NCBI GenBank assembly: GCA_022376925.1
Contig: JAIOJX010000002.1
Coordinates: 43,237,501-43,301,500 of the forward strand
Direction of reading: 5' to 3'
Length of the DNA: 64,000 bases
Source: Tragulus kanchil
Taxonomy: Eukaryota; Chordata; Mammalia; Artiodactyla; Tragulidae
The translations under genes and the position numbers were made by a program. Of the stretch, positions 11,461 through 22,712 are shown piece after piece. The notes beneath the pieces are model-generated. The model saw only the letters and a program-made list of their open reading frames with translations, was not told where the DNA came from and ran no database searches. How positions within the stretch are numbered: position 1 is the first letter of the stretch; each line of letters begins with the position of its first letter.

Positions 11461-13460
11461 TGCCTGTGTTTTCGTCTGCTCAGCCAGTCTGTGTCTTTTG
11501 GTTGTTGCATTTACTCCATTTACATTGAAGGTAATTATCAAAATGTATGATCCTATTACTGTTTTGTTAATTGTTTTGGGTTTATTTTCTGTAGGTAGGG
11601 ATTTTCCTTCTCTTGTTTCCTGCCTAGGGAAGTTCCTTTAGCATTTGTTGTAAAGCTGGTTTGGTGGTGCCAAATTCTCTTAACTTTTGCTTGTCTGAAA
11701 AACTGTTGATTTCTCCATCAAATCTGAAGGAGAGCCTTGCTGAGCAGAGTATTCTTGGTTGTAGGTTCTTCCCTTTTATCACTTTATATATGTCATGCCG
11801 TTCCCTTCTGGCTTGTAGAGGTTCTGTTGAGAAATCAGCTTACAGCCTGGTGGGAGTTCCTTTGTATGTTATTTGTCATTTTTTGTTTGTTGTTTTTAAT
11901 ATTTATGTCTTTAATTTTTGTCAGTTTGATTCCTGTGTGTCTCAGTGTATTCCTCCTTGGATTTACCTGCCTGGCTCTATCTGTACTTCCTGGACTTGGC
12001 TAATTATTTCCTTTCCTGTATTAGGGAAGTTTTCAGCTATTATCTCTTCAAATCTCAGGTGCTTTCTCTCTCTTTCTTCTTCTTCTGGGACCCTTATAAT
12101 GTGAATGTTGGTGCGTTTAATATTGTTCCAGAGGTCTCTTAGGATGTCTTAATTTCTTTGCATTCTTTTTTCTATATTCTGTTTTGTGGCAGTAATTTCT
12201 ACCATTCTGTCCTCCAGGTCATTTATTTGTGCTTCTGCCTCAGTAATTCTGCTGTGGATTCTTCTGGTGTATTATTCATCTCTATTTGTTTATTAATCAG
12301 TTCTTCCACGTTGTTGGTAAACATTTCTTGCATCTTCTAAGTTTTCACAATCATAGCCAGATATACTTTTCGACCAATTATGATACATTGGTATTGAGTG
12401 ATGGTTACATAATCACAATAGTAAAAGATGCTTATCAGTTTTCACAATCAATAGCCAGATATACACAAAAAAGATGATTACAATTGCAAGCCATAATGGG
12501 AATGTGATTAACCTAACAATATAAAATAATTATATGATTTGAGGGGTCAAGTCGAGTGATGTGGTAAGTTAAAGTGCATACATGCCTGTGTTTTCGTCTG
12601 CTCAGCCAGTCTGTGTCTTTTGGTTGTTGCATTTACTCCATTTACATTGAAGGTAATTATCAAAATGTATGATCCTATTACTGTTTTGTTAATTGTTTTG
12701 GGTTTATTTTCTGTAGGTAGGGATTTTCCTTCTCTTGTTTCCTGCCTAGGGAAGTTCCTTTAGCATTTGTTGTAAAGCTGGTTTGGTGGTGCCAAATTCT
12801 CTTAACTTTTGCTTGTCTGAAAAACTGTTGATTTCTCCATCAAATCTGAAGGAGAGCCTTGCTGAGCAGAGTATTCTTGGTTGTAGGTTCTTCCCTTTTA
12901 TCACTTTATATATGTCATGCCGTTCCCTTCTGGCTTGTAGAGGTTCTGTTGAGAAATCAGCTTACAGCCTGGTGGGAGTTCCTTTGTATGTTATTTGTCA
13001 TTTTTTGTTTGTTGTTTTTAATATTTATGTCTTTAATTTTTGTCAGTTTGATTCCTGTGTGTCTCAGTGTATTCCTCCTTGGATTTACCTGCCTGGCTCT
13101 ATCTGTACTTCCTGGACTTGGCTAATTATTTCCTTTCCTGTATTAGGGAAGTTTTCAGCTATTATCTCTTCAAATCTCAGGTGCTTTCTCTCTCTTTCTT
13201 CTTCTTCTGGGACCCTTATAATGTGAATGTTGGTGCGTTTAATATTGTTCCAGAGGTCTCTTAGGATGTCTTAATTTCTTTGCATTCTTTTTTCTATATT
13301 CTGTTTTGTGGCAGTAATTTCTACCATTCTGTCCTCCAGGTCATTTATTTGTGCTTCTGCCTCAGTAATTCTGCTGTGGATTCTTCTGGTGTATTATTCA
13401 TCTCTATTTGTTTATTAATCAGTTCTTCCACGTTGTTGGTAAACATTTCTTGCATCTTCT
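11250..13460 (+). repeat. Direct duplication 5 (11250-12338 / 12372-13460), offset 1122
   Basis: The copies contain antisense L1 ORF1 sequence. The 33-bp joint 12339-12371 contains a displaced third scrap of the unit (GTTTTCACAATC-ATAGCCAG, matching 11316 onward with one base lost). Confidence 0.97.
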
Positions 13461-14520
13461 CAATCTTTACCTCCATTCTTTTTCCAAGATTTTGAATCAT
13501 CTTCACTATCATTATTCTGAGTTCTTTTTCTGGAAGGCTGCCTATTTCCAATTCATGGAGTTGTTTTTCTGGGATTTTATTTTGTTTCTTCATCTGGGAC
13601 ATAACTTTCTGCTTTTTCAAGCTGATTAACTTCTGTAATGTAGCTTTATTTTAGTGGCTGTGGAATTGTGGTTCTTCTAGCTTCTCCTGTCTGCCTTTTG
13701 ATGGAGGAGGCTAAGAGGCTTGAGTAAGTTTCCTGATGGGAGAGACTAATAGTGGGAAAGACTGGCTCTTACTCTGGTGGGTAGGACCTTGCTCAGTAGA
13801 GTTTTGGTTCAATTATCTGATAATGGGTAGGGTTGTGCTCCCTCCCTGGTAGTCTTTTGGCCTGAGGTGACCCAGCCTTGGAGTCTTTGACTCTATGGTC
13901 AGGTTAATGGTGATCTCCAAGAGGGTTTATATGAAGGGGGACTTTTGCAGATAGCTGCTGCCTGTACTCCCATCCCTATGGTGAGCCTCTGCTGACCCAC
14001 ACTTCCACAGGAGACCCTCCAACACTAGCAGGTAGTTTGGGTTCAGTTTTCTATGAAGTCACTACTCCTTTCCTCGGAGTCTTGGTGCACACAAGGTTTT
14101 ATTTGTGCCCTCTAAGACTGGGCTTTCTGATCCCCCCAGTCCTGGATAAGTCTTGAAATCAAATTCCACTGGCCTTCAAGGTCAAATTCTGTGTGGATTC
14201 GCAGTCCCTTTGTCAAATCCCTAGACTGGGAAGCCTGATTTGGTGTTCCAAACCTTCACAACAGTGGGAGAATTTCTTTGGTATTACTGTTTTCCAGTTA
14301 AGAGTCACCTAGCTGGCAGGCTGGGATTTGATTTTCTTGTGATTGTGGCCCTCCCACTGTGTCCCTCCATAGTTTCTTCTTTGTATTTGGACTTGGGGTA
14401 TCTTTTGTTGATATATTCCAGTGTACTCCTGTCTATGGTTGTTCAACAGCTAGTTGTGATTTTAGTGCTCTTGCAGGAGGAGATGACTACATGTCTACTC
14501 CACCATCTTGAACCAGGTGT
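11461..14520 (-). mobile_element. L1 5' half (5' UTR, ORF1, start of ORF2), minus strand
   Basis: Read on the minus strand from 14520: a CAAGATGGTGGAGTAGACAT start typical of an L1 5' UTR, about 0.9 kb of UTR, then an ORF1-like stretch. Its frame 13620-13345 contains LPEKELRIMIVKMIQNL and a Lys/Glu-rich coiled coil ending in NNTPEESTAELL. The ORF1 C-terminal part and the inter-ORF sequence follow, down to about 11461 where ORF2 would begin. Part of it is doubled by duplication 5; collapsed length is about 1.9 kb. Several stops mark it as inactive. The 3' remainder is absent at this place. Confidence 0.85.
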
Positions 14521-14933
14521 CAGGCTTATCTGTCTGTGGTATTGCTACAACCTCTGTCTATCTCACAGATGCTATTGTGTGAGTAGAATGAACATGTGAA
14601 AGTGGCTCTCTTAAGTGTGTGTGGATTTATTTTGCTATGATCCTAACACTTTTACCAAGAAGACACTCTGAGCTAATGTCTTCTTGTAAACATCTCTGCA
14701 GTCAAGGTAACGTGCAGTAGAGGAAAAAGAATGGTTTTAGAATTGAACTGTAAATATGAGCTAATGAGTGAATTTTCTGTTATTTGGGTCAATGCTGGTA
14801 GTCTCTCACTGAACAAGTAGAATACTCAAATTGTGGTTCCTTTCATCCTTATAAACCAGTATCTATTCTGTTTTGTAATGGATTGTATCTTGAGGCTAAA
14901 AGATGGTCCTGTTTATCCCGATCTACTTTACAG
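14521..14933. other. Intron upstream of the first visible SLC26A7 exon
   Basis: No repeat recognised. Ends in the polypyrimidine tract and CAG acceptor at 14933. Confidence 0.7.
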
Positions 14934-15044
14934 GGTTGGCCTTTGCTATTCTGTCATCTGTGCACCCGGTGTTTGGCTTGTATGGGTCTCTGTTTCCTGC
15001 CATCATTTATGCCATATTTGGAATGGGTCGTCATGTTGCCACAG
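14934..15044 (+). CDS. SLC26A7: SLC26A7 exon: first membrane helices, SulP signature region
   Basis: An exon of 111 nt, flanked by a pyrimidine-rich tract ending TTTACAG and by the donor ACAG|GTAATA. It starts with two bases of a split codon and ends with one base (phase 1 in and out). It translates to about 37 residues starting [20 protein letters not shown], followed by a second hydrophobic stretch and GMGRHVATG. The PVFGLY motif is the SulP/SLC26 signature region at the first transmembrane helices; it reads F where many family members have Y. The terminal G is completed by the exon at 33845. Unlike the exon at 48.5 kb, this one is not inside a duplicated segment. The open frame continues into both flanks by chance, so the splice sites and not the ORF define the borders. 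Confidence 0.93.
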
Positions 15045-15427
15045 GTAATATTTTCTTTCTATGCTTATGATTCTTGTATTACTAATGAAAGGAACTCAGA
15101 AGTGATCATTTGTTAATGACTACATTTTCAACACAATTCTCACTTTACTACTGAAAATATTAGGGTGAATATTATCAGCAAATGATATCAGCAAATATTA
15201 GGGAAAGACATTTTCTGTGCCTCAGTACATACTGTGATTATTGCTACATTACTATGTAACTGAGGTTATTGTTAACGGTTTTGTTCATTTTTAAGTTGTA
15301 AGAGTAGAACAAATGTTCTGTATTTACATTGAAATGAAAATAAGTACGTTGAGGAAAAGAAAAGGCTGTATAAAATTTAGTCACTCAAATATTGAAAATT
15401 ATTTTCAGTATAATTAGTATTTGGATT

Positions 15428-15690
15428 AAGACTTACCTGGTGGCACAATGGATTAAAATCCACCTGTCAATATAGAGAACACCAGTTCACTCCCTGTTCT
15501 GGGAAGATGACACATGCCGTGGAGCAACTAAGCCCATGCATAACCACTGAGCCTGTGCTCTAGGGCCTGTGAACCACAACTATTGAAGCCCACAAGCCAA
15601 TAGCCTGTGCCCTGCAACAAGGAGTGGCCCCCACTTGCTGTAACTAGAGAAAACCTGTGCAAAGCAACAAAGACCCAATACAACAGATTT
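15428..15690 (+). mobile_element. CHR-type tRNA SINE (older), 5' end
   Basis: The body GTGGAGCAACTAAGCCCATG, GAGCCTGTGCTCTAGGGCCT, CAACTATTGAAGCCCACA, and AACAAAGACCCAATACA is the classical CHR SINE order. The head ACTTACCTGGTGGCACAATG is diverged. About 15-20% diverged by eye from what I remember of the family. Confidence 0.85.
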
Positions 15691-17577
15691 TAGATTAAAC
15701 AATCTTTTGGGTTTCTTCCAAGCTAGATTCTATAATGCCCTCTAATTAGTGCATCTCTTATGTTGGCTAGCATTGCATTACCAAATAAAAGATGAATCAC
15801 AAGTGATCTGCTAATAGAGCAGGCTGGTTAAAAAAAAAGGCTTGGAAGTTAGATGGATCTGGGTGTATGTCACATTTGTTGTTTGCTGTCTGCATGACCT
15901 TGGGCAAAGTTTTAAAGCTATATTTGCTGCTTTCTTGATTAGCAAAATGTCAAGAAAAATCATGATTGTAGTGAGCATTAGATGAGATAATTGATGTACA
16001 AATGTCTAATTTGTTACTTGCTGCATAAAAATTAATAAAAACCGTAATCATTACAAAAATGTCTTAATCTTAAGTATTAGAATACTAAAATATTAAGTAT
16101 CTTAATCTAAAATCTTAACTATTAAATAATAAACACTTAAGAGGAAATATCCATAGAGGCATTTTTATCCATTTTGTGAGTGCGAGATCTCAGTCTGCTC
16201 AGTAATACTATTTTGTGTCTATTTCTTCAGTGGTCAGTTTGTGTTATTGAAGAAAATTTTATTTCCTATGAGAAAAATTATTATCTACAGTTTTAGAGAT
16301 CAGAAGTTTGAAATTAGGCTTATAGGGCTAAAATTAAGATGTCAGTAGCACTGCATTTCTTTCTGAAGGTTCTAGGGAACAGTTCGGTTTTCTTAACTTT
16401 TCCACCTCCTAGAGGCTCAAGGCCCTTACTTCATCTTCAAAGCCAGCAGGGTAGCAACTTAAAATCTCTTTCTGATTCTGATCTTTGCTTCCATCCAAAA
16501 AGACTAATCCTGTGTAAAAGGGCAACAATGGATTAAAATCCACCTGTCAATATAGAGAACACCAGTTCACTCCCTGTTCTGGGAAGATGACACATGCCGT
16601 GGAGCAACTAAGCCCATGCATAACCACTGAGCCTGTGCTCTAGGGCCTGTGAACCACAACTATTGAAGCCCACAAGCCAATAGCCTGTGCCCTGCAACAA
16701 GGAGTGGCCCCCACTTGCTGTAACTAGAGAAAACCTGTGCAAAGCAACAAAGACCCAATACAACAGATTTTAGATTAAACAATCTTTTGGGTTTCTTCCA
16801 AGCTAGATTCTATAATGCCCTCTAATTAGTGCATCTCTTATGTTGGCTAGCATTGCATTACCAAATAAAAGATGAATCACAAGTGATCTGCTAATAGAGC
16901 AGGCTGGTTAAAAAAAAAGGCTTGGAAGTTAGATGGATCTGGGTGTATGTCACATTTGTTGTTTGCTGTCTGCATGACCTTGGGCAAAGTTTTAAAGCTA
17001 TATTTGCTGCTTTCTTGATTAGCAAAATGTCAAGAAAAATCATGATTGTAGTGAGCATTAGATGAGATAATTGATGTACAAATGTCTAATTTGTTACTTG
17101 CTGCATAAAAATTAATAAAAACCGTAATCATTACAAAAATGTCTTAATCTTAAGTATTAGAATACTAAAATATTAAGTATCTTAATCTAAAATCTTAACT
17201 ATTAAATAATAAACACTTAAGAGGAAATATCCATAGAGGCATTTTTATCCATTTTGTGAGTGCGAGATCTCAGTCTGCTCAGTAATACTATTTTGTGTCT
17301 ATTTCTTCAGTGGTCAGTTTGTGTTATTGAAGAAAATTTTATTTCCTATGAGAAAAATTATTATCTACAGTTTTAGAGATCAGAAGTTTGAAATTAGGCT
17401 TATAGGGCTAAAATTAAGATGTCAGTAGCACTGCATTTCTTTCTGAAGGTTCTAGGGAACAGTTCGGTTTTCTTAACTTTTCCACCTCCTAGAGGCTCAA
17501 GGCCCTTACTTCATCTTCAAAGCCAGCAGGGTAGCAACTTAAAATCTCTTTCTGATTCTGATCTTTTGCTTCCATCC
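15445..17577 (+). repeat. Direct duplication 6 (15445-16496 / 16525-17577), offset 1080
   Basis: Copies of a CHR-type SINE body plus unique intron. The joint is 28 bp (16497-16524). The only difference noticed is CTTTGC versus CTTTTGC close to the right end. Confidence 0.97.
16525..16770 (+). mobile_element. Second copy of the CHR SINE (head missing)
   Basis: Begins abruptly at ACAATGGATTAAAATCC because the duplicated segment 6 starts inside the SINE. It is not an independent insertion. Confidence 0.9.
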
Positions 17578-17742
17578 TCCATATAAATAACCCTTGTGAT
17601 TATATTGGGCACGTCTGGACAATCCAGGATAATCTTCTTATCTGATGGTCAGTTTATTAGTTTATCCCAATGAGATGGGATTAAGGTTAATCCCAATATT
17701 ACCTTTTCATTAAGATTAATGCTACCTTTTGACCTGTAGCAT

Positions 17743-19961
17743 AAAGTACTTACAGGATGTGGATGCATTTGGAAGGCCATAATTCTGCCTACAGTATATA
17801 TTTTTTCATGTAGAAATTAACCCATAAAATATTGTTTTATTTATGTAAATTAAGCTTCTGATATCAGTGGACTTTGACATAGGGTCAAAAATTACCAGAC
17901 ATTTACAACTCTGCTATCTAAAGGATGGTTCATGAACTAGCAGGGTCAGTTTTATGTGGGATCTTGCTAGAAATGCAAAATCTTGGTTGCCACTTTAGAT
18001 CTATAAAATCAGAACCATTTCTAAACAATCTCCAGTTTCTTTTGAATCTATCTATTGTTGACTAAAAAGATGCATAACATGGGAGTTGTGAGTTAAGTTT
18101 TAGTTGGGGCAAAATGAGGACTGCAGTCCTGGAGACAGCACCTCAGATAGCTCTGAAAGATTGCTCCAAAGAAGTAGTGGGGGAAAATCAAGATATAAGA
18201 TTTTGGTTCAGTGCAATCAAGTGCTTACTTGAGGTTTTCTACTAGTCATCGTGAAAGGATTTAGTGCTTTTAGGTATGAGGAGATGCAAGAATTGGGATC
18301 ATAAAGTCAATTCCCTAAAATATCTAACTATCTAAAGACCAGTTTCCCTGGAGCAGAGTGCCTCACAGTCCATGCTGAACTCCTTTCAGGGCCTGTTGAA
18401 GATCAACAGCTGCAGCAGCACAGGGTTCAGTCTCCACAGGGCCAGATGGCGAATGCCCTTGGCAAGCACAGATTTGTATTTGACAGTATCTGTCTATCTA
18501 TCTGTGTATCTATCTATCCATCCATCCATCCATCCATGTTTGTCAATATATATATATATGTACTTAAATTTGAGTATACTATTTATTAGATGCTTTATTA
18601 AGATCTTTACATATGTTATTTTATTTAATCTTATTGCAGTCAGTCACTTTAAATAGACATTACTATTTGCATATTTAGGTTAAAAATACTCCTAAATGTC
18701 AGAAAGGTTTCTGTGAGAGCACAGATTAAGTTATAGGTGCATGCATGAATTACAAACCAGATGTGGCTAAATCTGAATGAAGCCCAAGATTTTCCTCTTT
18801 AAAACCAGCTGCCCAAGAATGCAGTTTCCTTTTGTGCTAATGTAAGGAGAAAAGTACTTTACAGGATGTGGATGCATTTGGAAGGCCATAATTCTGCCTA
18901 CAGTATATATTTTTTCATGTAGAAATTAACCCATAAAATATTGTTTTATTTATGTAAATTAAGCTTCTGATATCAGTGGACTTTGACATAGGGTCAAAAA
19001 TTACCAGACATTTACAACTCTGCTATCTAAAGGATGGTTCATGAACTAGCAGGGTCAGTTTTATGTGGGATCTTGCTAGAAATGCAAAATCTTGGTTGCC
19101 ACTTTAGATCTATAAAATCAGAACCATTTCTAAACAATCTCCAGTTTCTTTTGAATCTATCTATTGTTGACTAAAAGATGCATAACATGGGAGTTGTGAG
19201 TTAAGTTTTAGTTGGGGCAAAATGAGGACTGCAGTCCTGGAGACAGCACCTCAGATAGCTCTGAAAGATTGCTCCAAAGAAGTAGTGGGGGAAAATCAAG
19301 ATATAAGATTTTGGTTCAGTGCAATCAAGTGCTTACTTGAGGTTTTCTACTAGTCATCGTGAAAGGATTTAGTGCTTTTAGGTATGAGGAGATGCAAGAA
19401 TTGGGATCATAAAGTCAATTCCCTAAAATATCTAACTATCTAAAGACCAGTTTCCCTGGAGCAGAGTGCCTCACAGTCCATGCTGAACTCCTTTCAGGGC
19501 CTGTTGAAGATCAACAGCTGCAGCAGCACAGGGTTCAGTCTCCACAGGGCCAGATGGCGAATGCCCTTGGCAAGCACAGATTTGTATTTGACAGTATCTG
19601 TCTATCTATCTGTGTATCTATCTATCCATCCATCCATCCATCCATGTTTGTCAATATATATATATATGTACTTAAATTTGAGTATACTATTTATTAGATG
19701 CTTTATTAAGATCTTTACATATGTTATTTTATTTAATCTTATTGCAGTCAGTCACTTTAAATAGACATTACTATTTGCATATTTAGGTTAAAAATACTCC
19801 TAAATGTCAGAAAGGTTTCTGTGAGAGCACAGATTAAGTTATAGGTGCATGCATGAATTACAAACCAGATGTGGCTAAATCTGAATGAAGCCCAAGATTT
19901 TCCTCTTTAAAACCAGCTGCCCAAGAATGCAGTTTCCTTTTGTGCTAATGTAAGGAGAAAA
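17743..19961 (+). repeat. Direct duplication 7 (17743-18853 / 18852-19961), offset 1108
   Basis: Adjacent copies carrying the same TCTA/CCAT microsatellite. They meet at the shared bases AAAGTACT; the second copy has one extra T (ACTTTACAGG versus ACTTACAGG), and the first copy has one extra A in CTAAAAAGATGC. Confidence 0.97.
18489..18560 (+). repeat. TCTA/CCAT compound microsatellite and (AT)n, repeated at 19597-19668
   Basis: TCTATCTATCTGTGTATCTA, then five CCAT units, then a short (AT)n. The array length is identical in the two copies of duplication 7, which is unexpected if the copies had evolved separately. Confidence 0.9.
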
Positions 19962-20393
19962 AAAGCACAATAAAGATTTAGAAGTTCTTGAAGCCTTTTA
20001 TTCAAATTTTACTGCTCCCTAATCTCCTAACAATTATTTTCTTTTTTCAAAACAAATATTTCACTAGCAAGAAAAGATTTTAGAGCTGACCTTGAAGCAT
20101 TTCCTCTGCTAAACAAAAGATGAAAGAAAAAGGTAGAACAGTTCCCCAATTGACCATAATTACTTAAAGAAGTCAAAAATATTCAACTTAATAAACCTAC
20201 ATATGAGTTTACATAAACTATTTCCTAAGGAATCATTATAGACATTTTGCCTGTGAAACTGCCATTTAAATAAAATTTTGTATTTAACAAATATTATTAA
20301 CAGGAATCTTGTAGTCTACTAGATTAATAATACACATTTCAAAATGCATAGAATTTACAGACTTTACTGTGGACACTATATAACACAATAAAT

Positions 20394-22712
20394 GTTTATT
20401 TCTCCATATGTATCAATATTTCTCCAAAAGACAGACTTAGCTAGACCTTGTCATTTCTCTGTTTATCCTTTTCTATTTTATAGTCTTTGTTCCCTCCCTA
20501 TTGGAGAGTCTATAATGGATCCTTCAGTAGTAACCAGGAGCTGTAGGGCTCTAGGAGCTGAAAAGCTTCCCATAATAAGGGTGGACCCCAGTTTAGTGAG
20601 AATGTCTCTTCCCAATAGGGGGGTAGGACACTAAGGAACCACTTGAAACTTATGGGGAATTATCTGTCCATCCTAGTAACAAAGAAATGCCCAGGTAAAT
20701 CTTTTTGTAATTGTTTTTCCTGTAACACCCAAAATGGTACAGGTTTAGGGGGAGAAGGCTCCAGAATAGGAGGTCAGGATAGAGTAGGTAGCCCATGTGT
20801 CAACCAAAAAATTTTCAGACCTACCTGCCACATTCAATTGCACCTTTGGCTCCAGCTCCATGATGGTTGTCTGTGACAGGTGGGCTGGCTGGAGGGGGCC
20901 TCTTCAGTCCTGATGAACCATCATGTGGGAAGGCTTGGCACTTGACCTTAAGGCTCTTAGGCCCCAAGGCAGAGTGCTACACAGTATCCTAATTGATGGT
21001 GTTTATGGCAAGCCATCTTAGGAGGCTTGCAACAGTTTGAATACTCTTTGGCCTAATGTCTCACCTCTCTGCAGATTAGGCATTTGTCATGTGCCTTGTC
21101 CTTCAGGGACTCAGGTCTGCCATAGGGCTTCCTTGGACGGTGACCAGCATCTGGGCATGTCTTGCCTCTTTCCTTTTCTCCCTTTCCTGGGCCTTGGCCT
21201 CCCTTTCCTGTTCTCTATTATAAAAGGTATTGGTGGCTTTCTGGACAATGTCATCTAAAAAGATAACAGAGTTCTGTTGCTGTAGCTATTGTAACTTTAT
21301 CCTTATGTCTGATGCACATTGGGACAGAAATTTGTCCTTTAAAATCATCTGTCCCGCTACATGCAAAAAAATGAAGTTGGAACATTCCCTGACACCATAC
21401 ACAAAGATCAACTCAAAATGGATTAAAGACCTAAATGGAAGACCAGAAACCATCAAACCCTTAGAGGAGAATATAGGCAAAACCCTCAAGGACATCAATC
21501 AAAGCAAGATCTTCTCTGACCCACTGCTAAAAGTGGAACTGAAAAGAAAAGTTTATTTCTCCATATGTATCAATATTTCTCCAAAAGACAGACTTAGCTA
21601 GACCTTGTCATTTCTCTGTTTATCCTTTTCTATTTTATAGTCTTTGTTCCCTCCCTATTGGAGAGTCTATAATGGATCCTTCAGTAGTAACCAGGAGCTG
21701 TAGGGCTCTAGGAGCTGAAAAGCTTCCCATAATAAGGGTGGACCCCAGTTTAGTGAGAATGTCTCTTCCCAATAGGGGGGTAGGACACTAAGGAACCACT
21801 TGAAACTTATGGGGAATTATCTGTCCATCCTAGTAACAAAGAAATGCCCAGGTAAATCTTTTTGTAATTGTTTTTCCTGTAACACCCAAAATGGTACAGG
21901 TTTAGGGGGAGAAGGCTCCAGAATAGGAGGTCAGGATAGAGTAGGTAGCCCATGTGTCAACCAAAAAATTTTCAGACCTACCTGCCACATTCAATTGCAC
22001 CTTTGGCTCCAGCTCCATGATGGTTGTCTGTGACAGGTGGGCTGGCTGGAGGGGGCCTCTTCAGTCCTGATGAACCATCATGTGGGAAGGCTTGGCACTT
22101 GACCTTAAGGCTCTTAGGCCCCAAGGCAGAGTGCTACACAGTATCCTAATTGATGGTGTTTATGGCAAGCCATCTTAGGAGGCTTGCAACAGTTTGAATA
22201 CTCTTTGGCCTAATGTCTCACCTCTCTGCAGATTAGGCATTTGTCATGTGCCTTGTCCTTCAGGGACTCAGGTCTGCCATAGGGCTTCCTTGGACGGTGA
22301 CCAGCATCTGGGCATGTCTTGCCTCTTTCCTTTTCTCCCTTTCCTGGGCCTTGGCCTCCCTTTCCTGTTCTCTATTATAAAAGGTATTGGTGGCTTTCTG
22401 GACAATGTCATCTAAAAAGATAACAGAGTTCTGTTGCTGTAGCTATTGTAACTTTATCCTTATGTCTGATGCACATTGGGACAGAAATTTGTCCTTTAAA
22501 ATCATCTGTCCCGCTACATGCAAAAAAATGAAGTTGGAACATTCCCTGACACCATACACAAAGATCAACTCAAAATGGATTAAAGACCTAAATGGAAGAC
22601 CAGAAACCATCAAACCCTTAGAGGAGAATATAGGCAAAACCCTCAAGGACATCAATCAAAGCAAGATCTTCTCTGACCCACCTACTAGAATAGTGGAACT
22701 GAAAAGAAAAGT
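20394..22712 (+). repeat. Direct duplication 8 (20394-21552 / 21551-22712), offset 1157-1160
   Basis: Copies of antisense ERV gag-pro with the start of an L1 insertion. In copy 1 the last bases are corrupted (CCCACTGCTAAAAGTGG versus CCCACCTACTAGAATAGTGG). Copy 2 keeps the L1 reading frame, so copy 1 is the faulty one. Confidence 0.97.

Larger units (their letters stand above)
15700..20390. other. SLC26A7 intron, unique sequence doubled by duplications 6 and 7
   Basis: Apart from the CHR SINE, microsatellite and duplications, I see no coding or RNA feature. The 94-codon frame at 18372 and its copy are microsatellite translation. Confidence 0.65.

Noticed and set aside
11661..13226. 147-codon plus-strand frames, twice
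   Set aside because: These are the antisense side of L1 ORF1; the minus strand carries the recognisable L1 protein.
18372..18656. A 94-codon protein with YLSVYLSIHPSIHP repeats, present twice
   Set aside because: Translation of a TCTA/CCAT microsatellite; the second copy comes from duplication 7.
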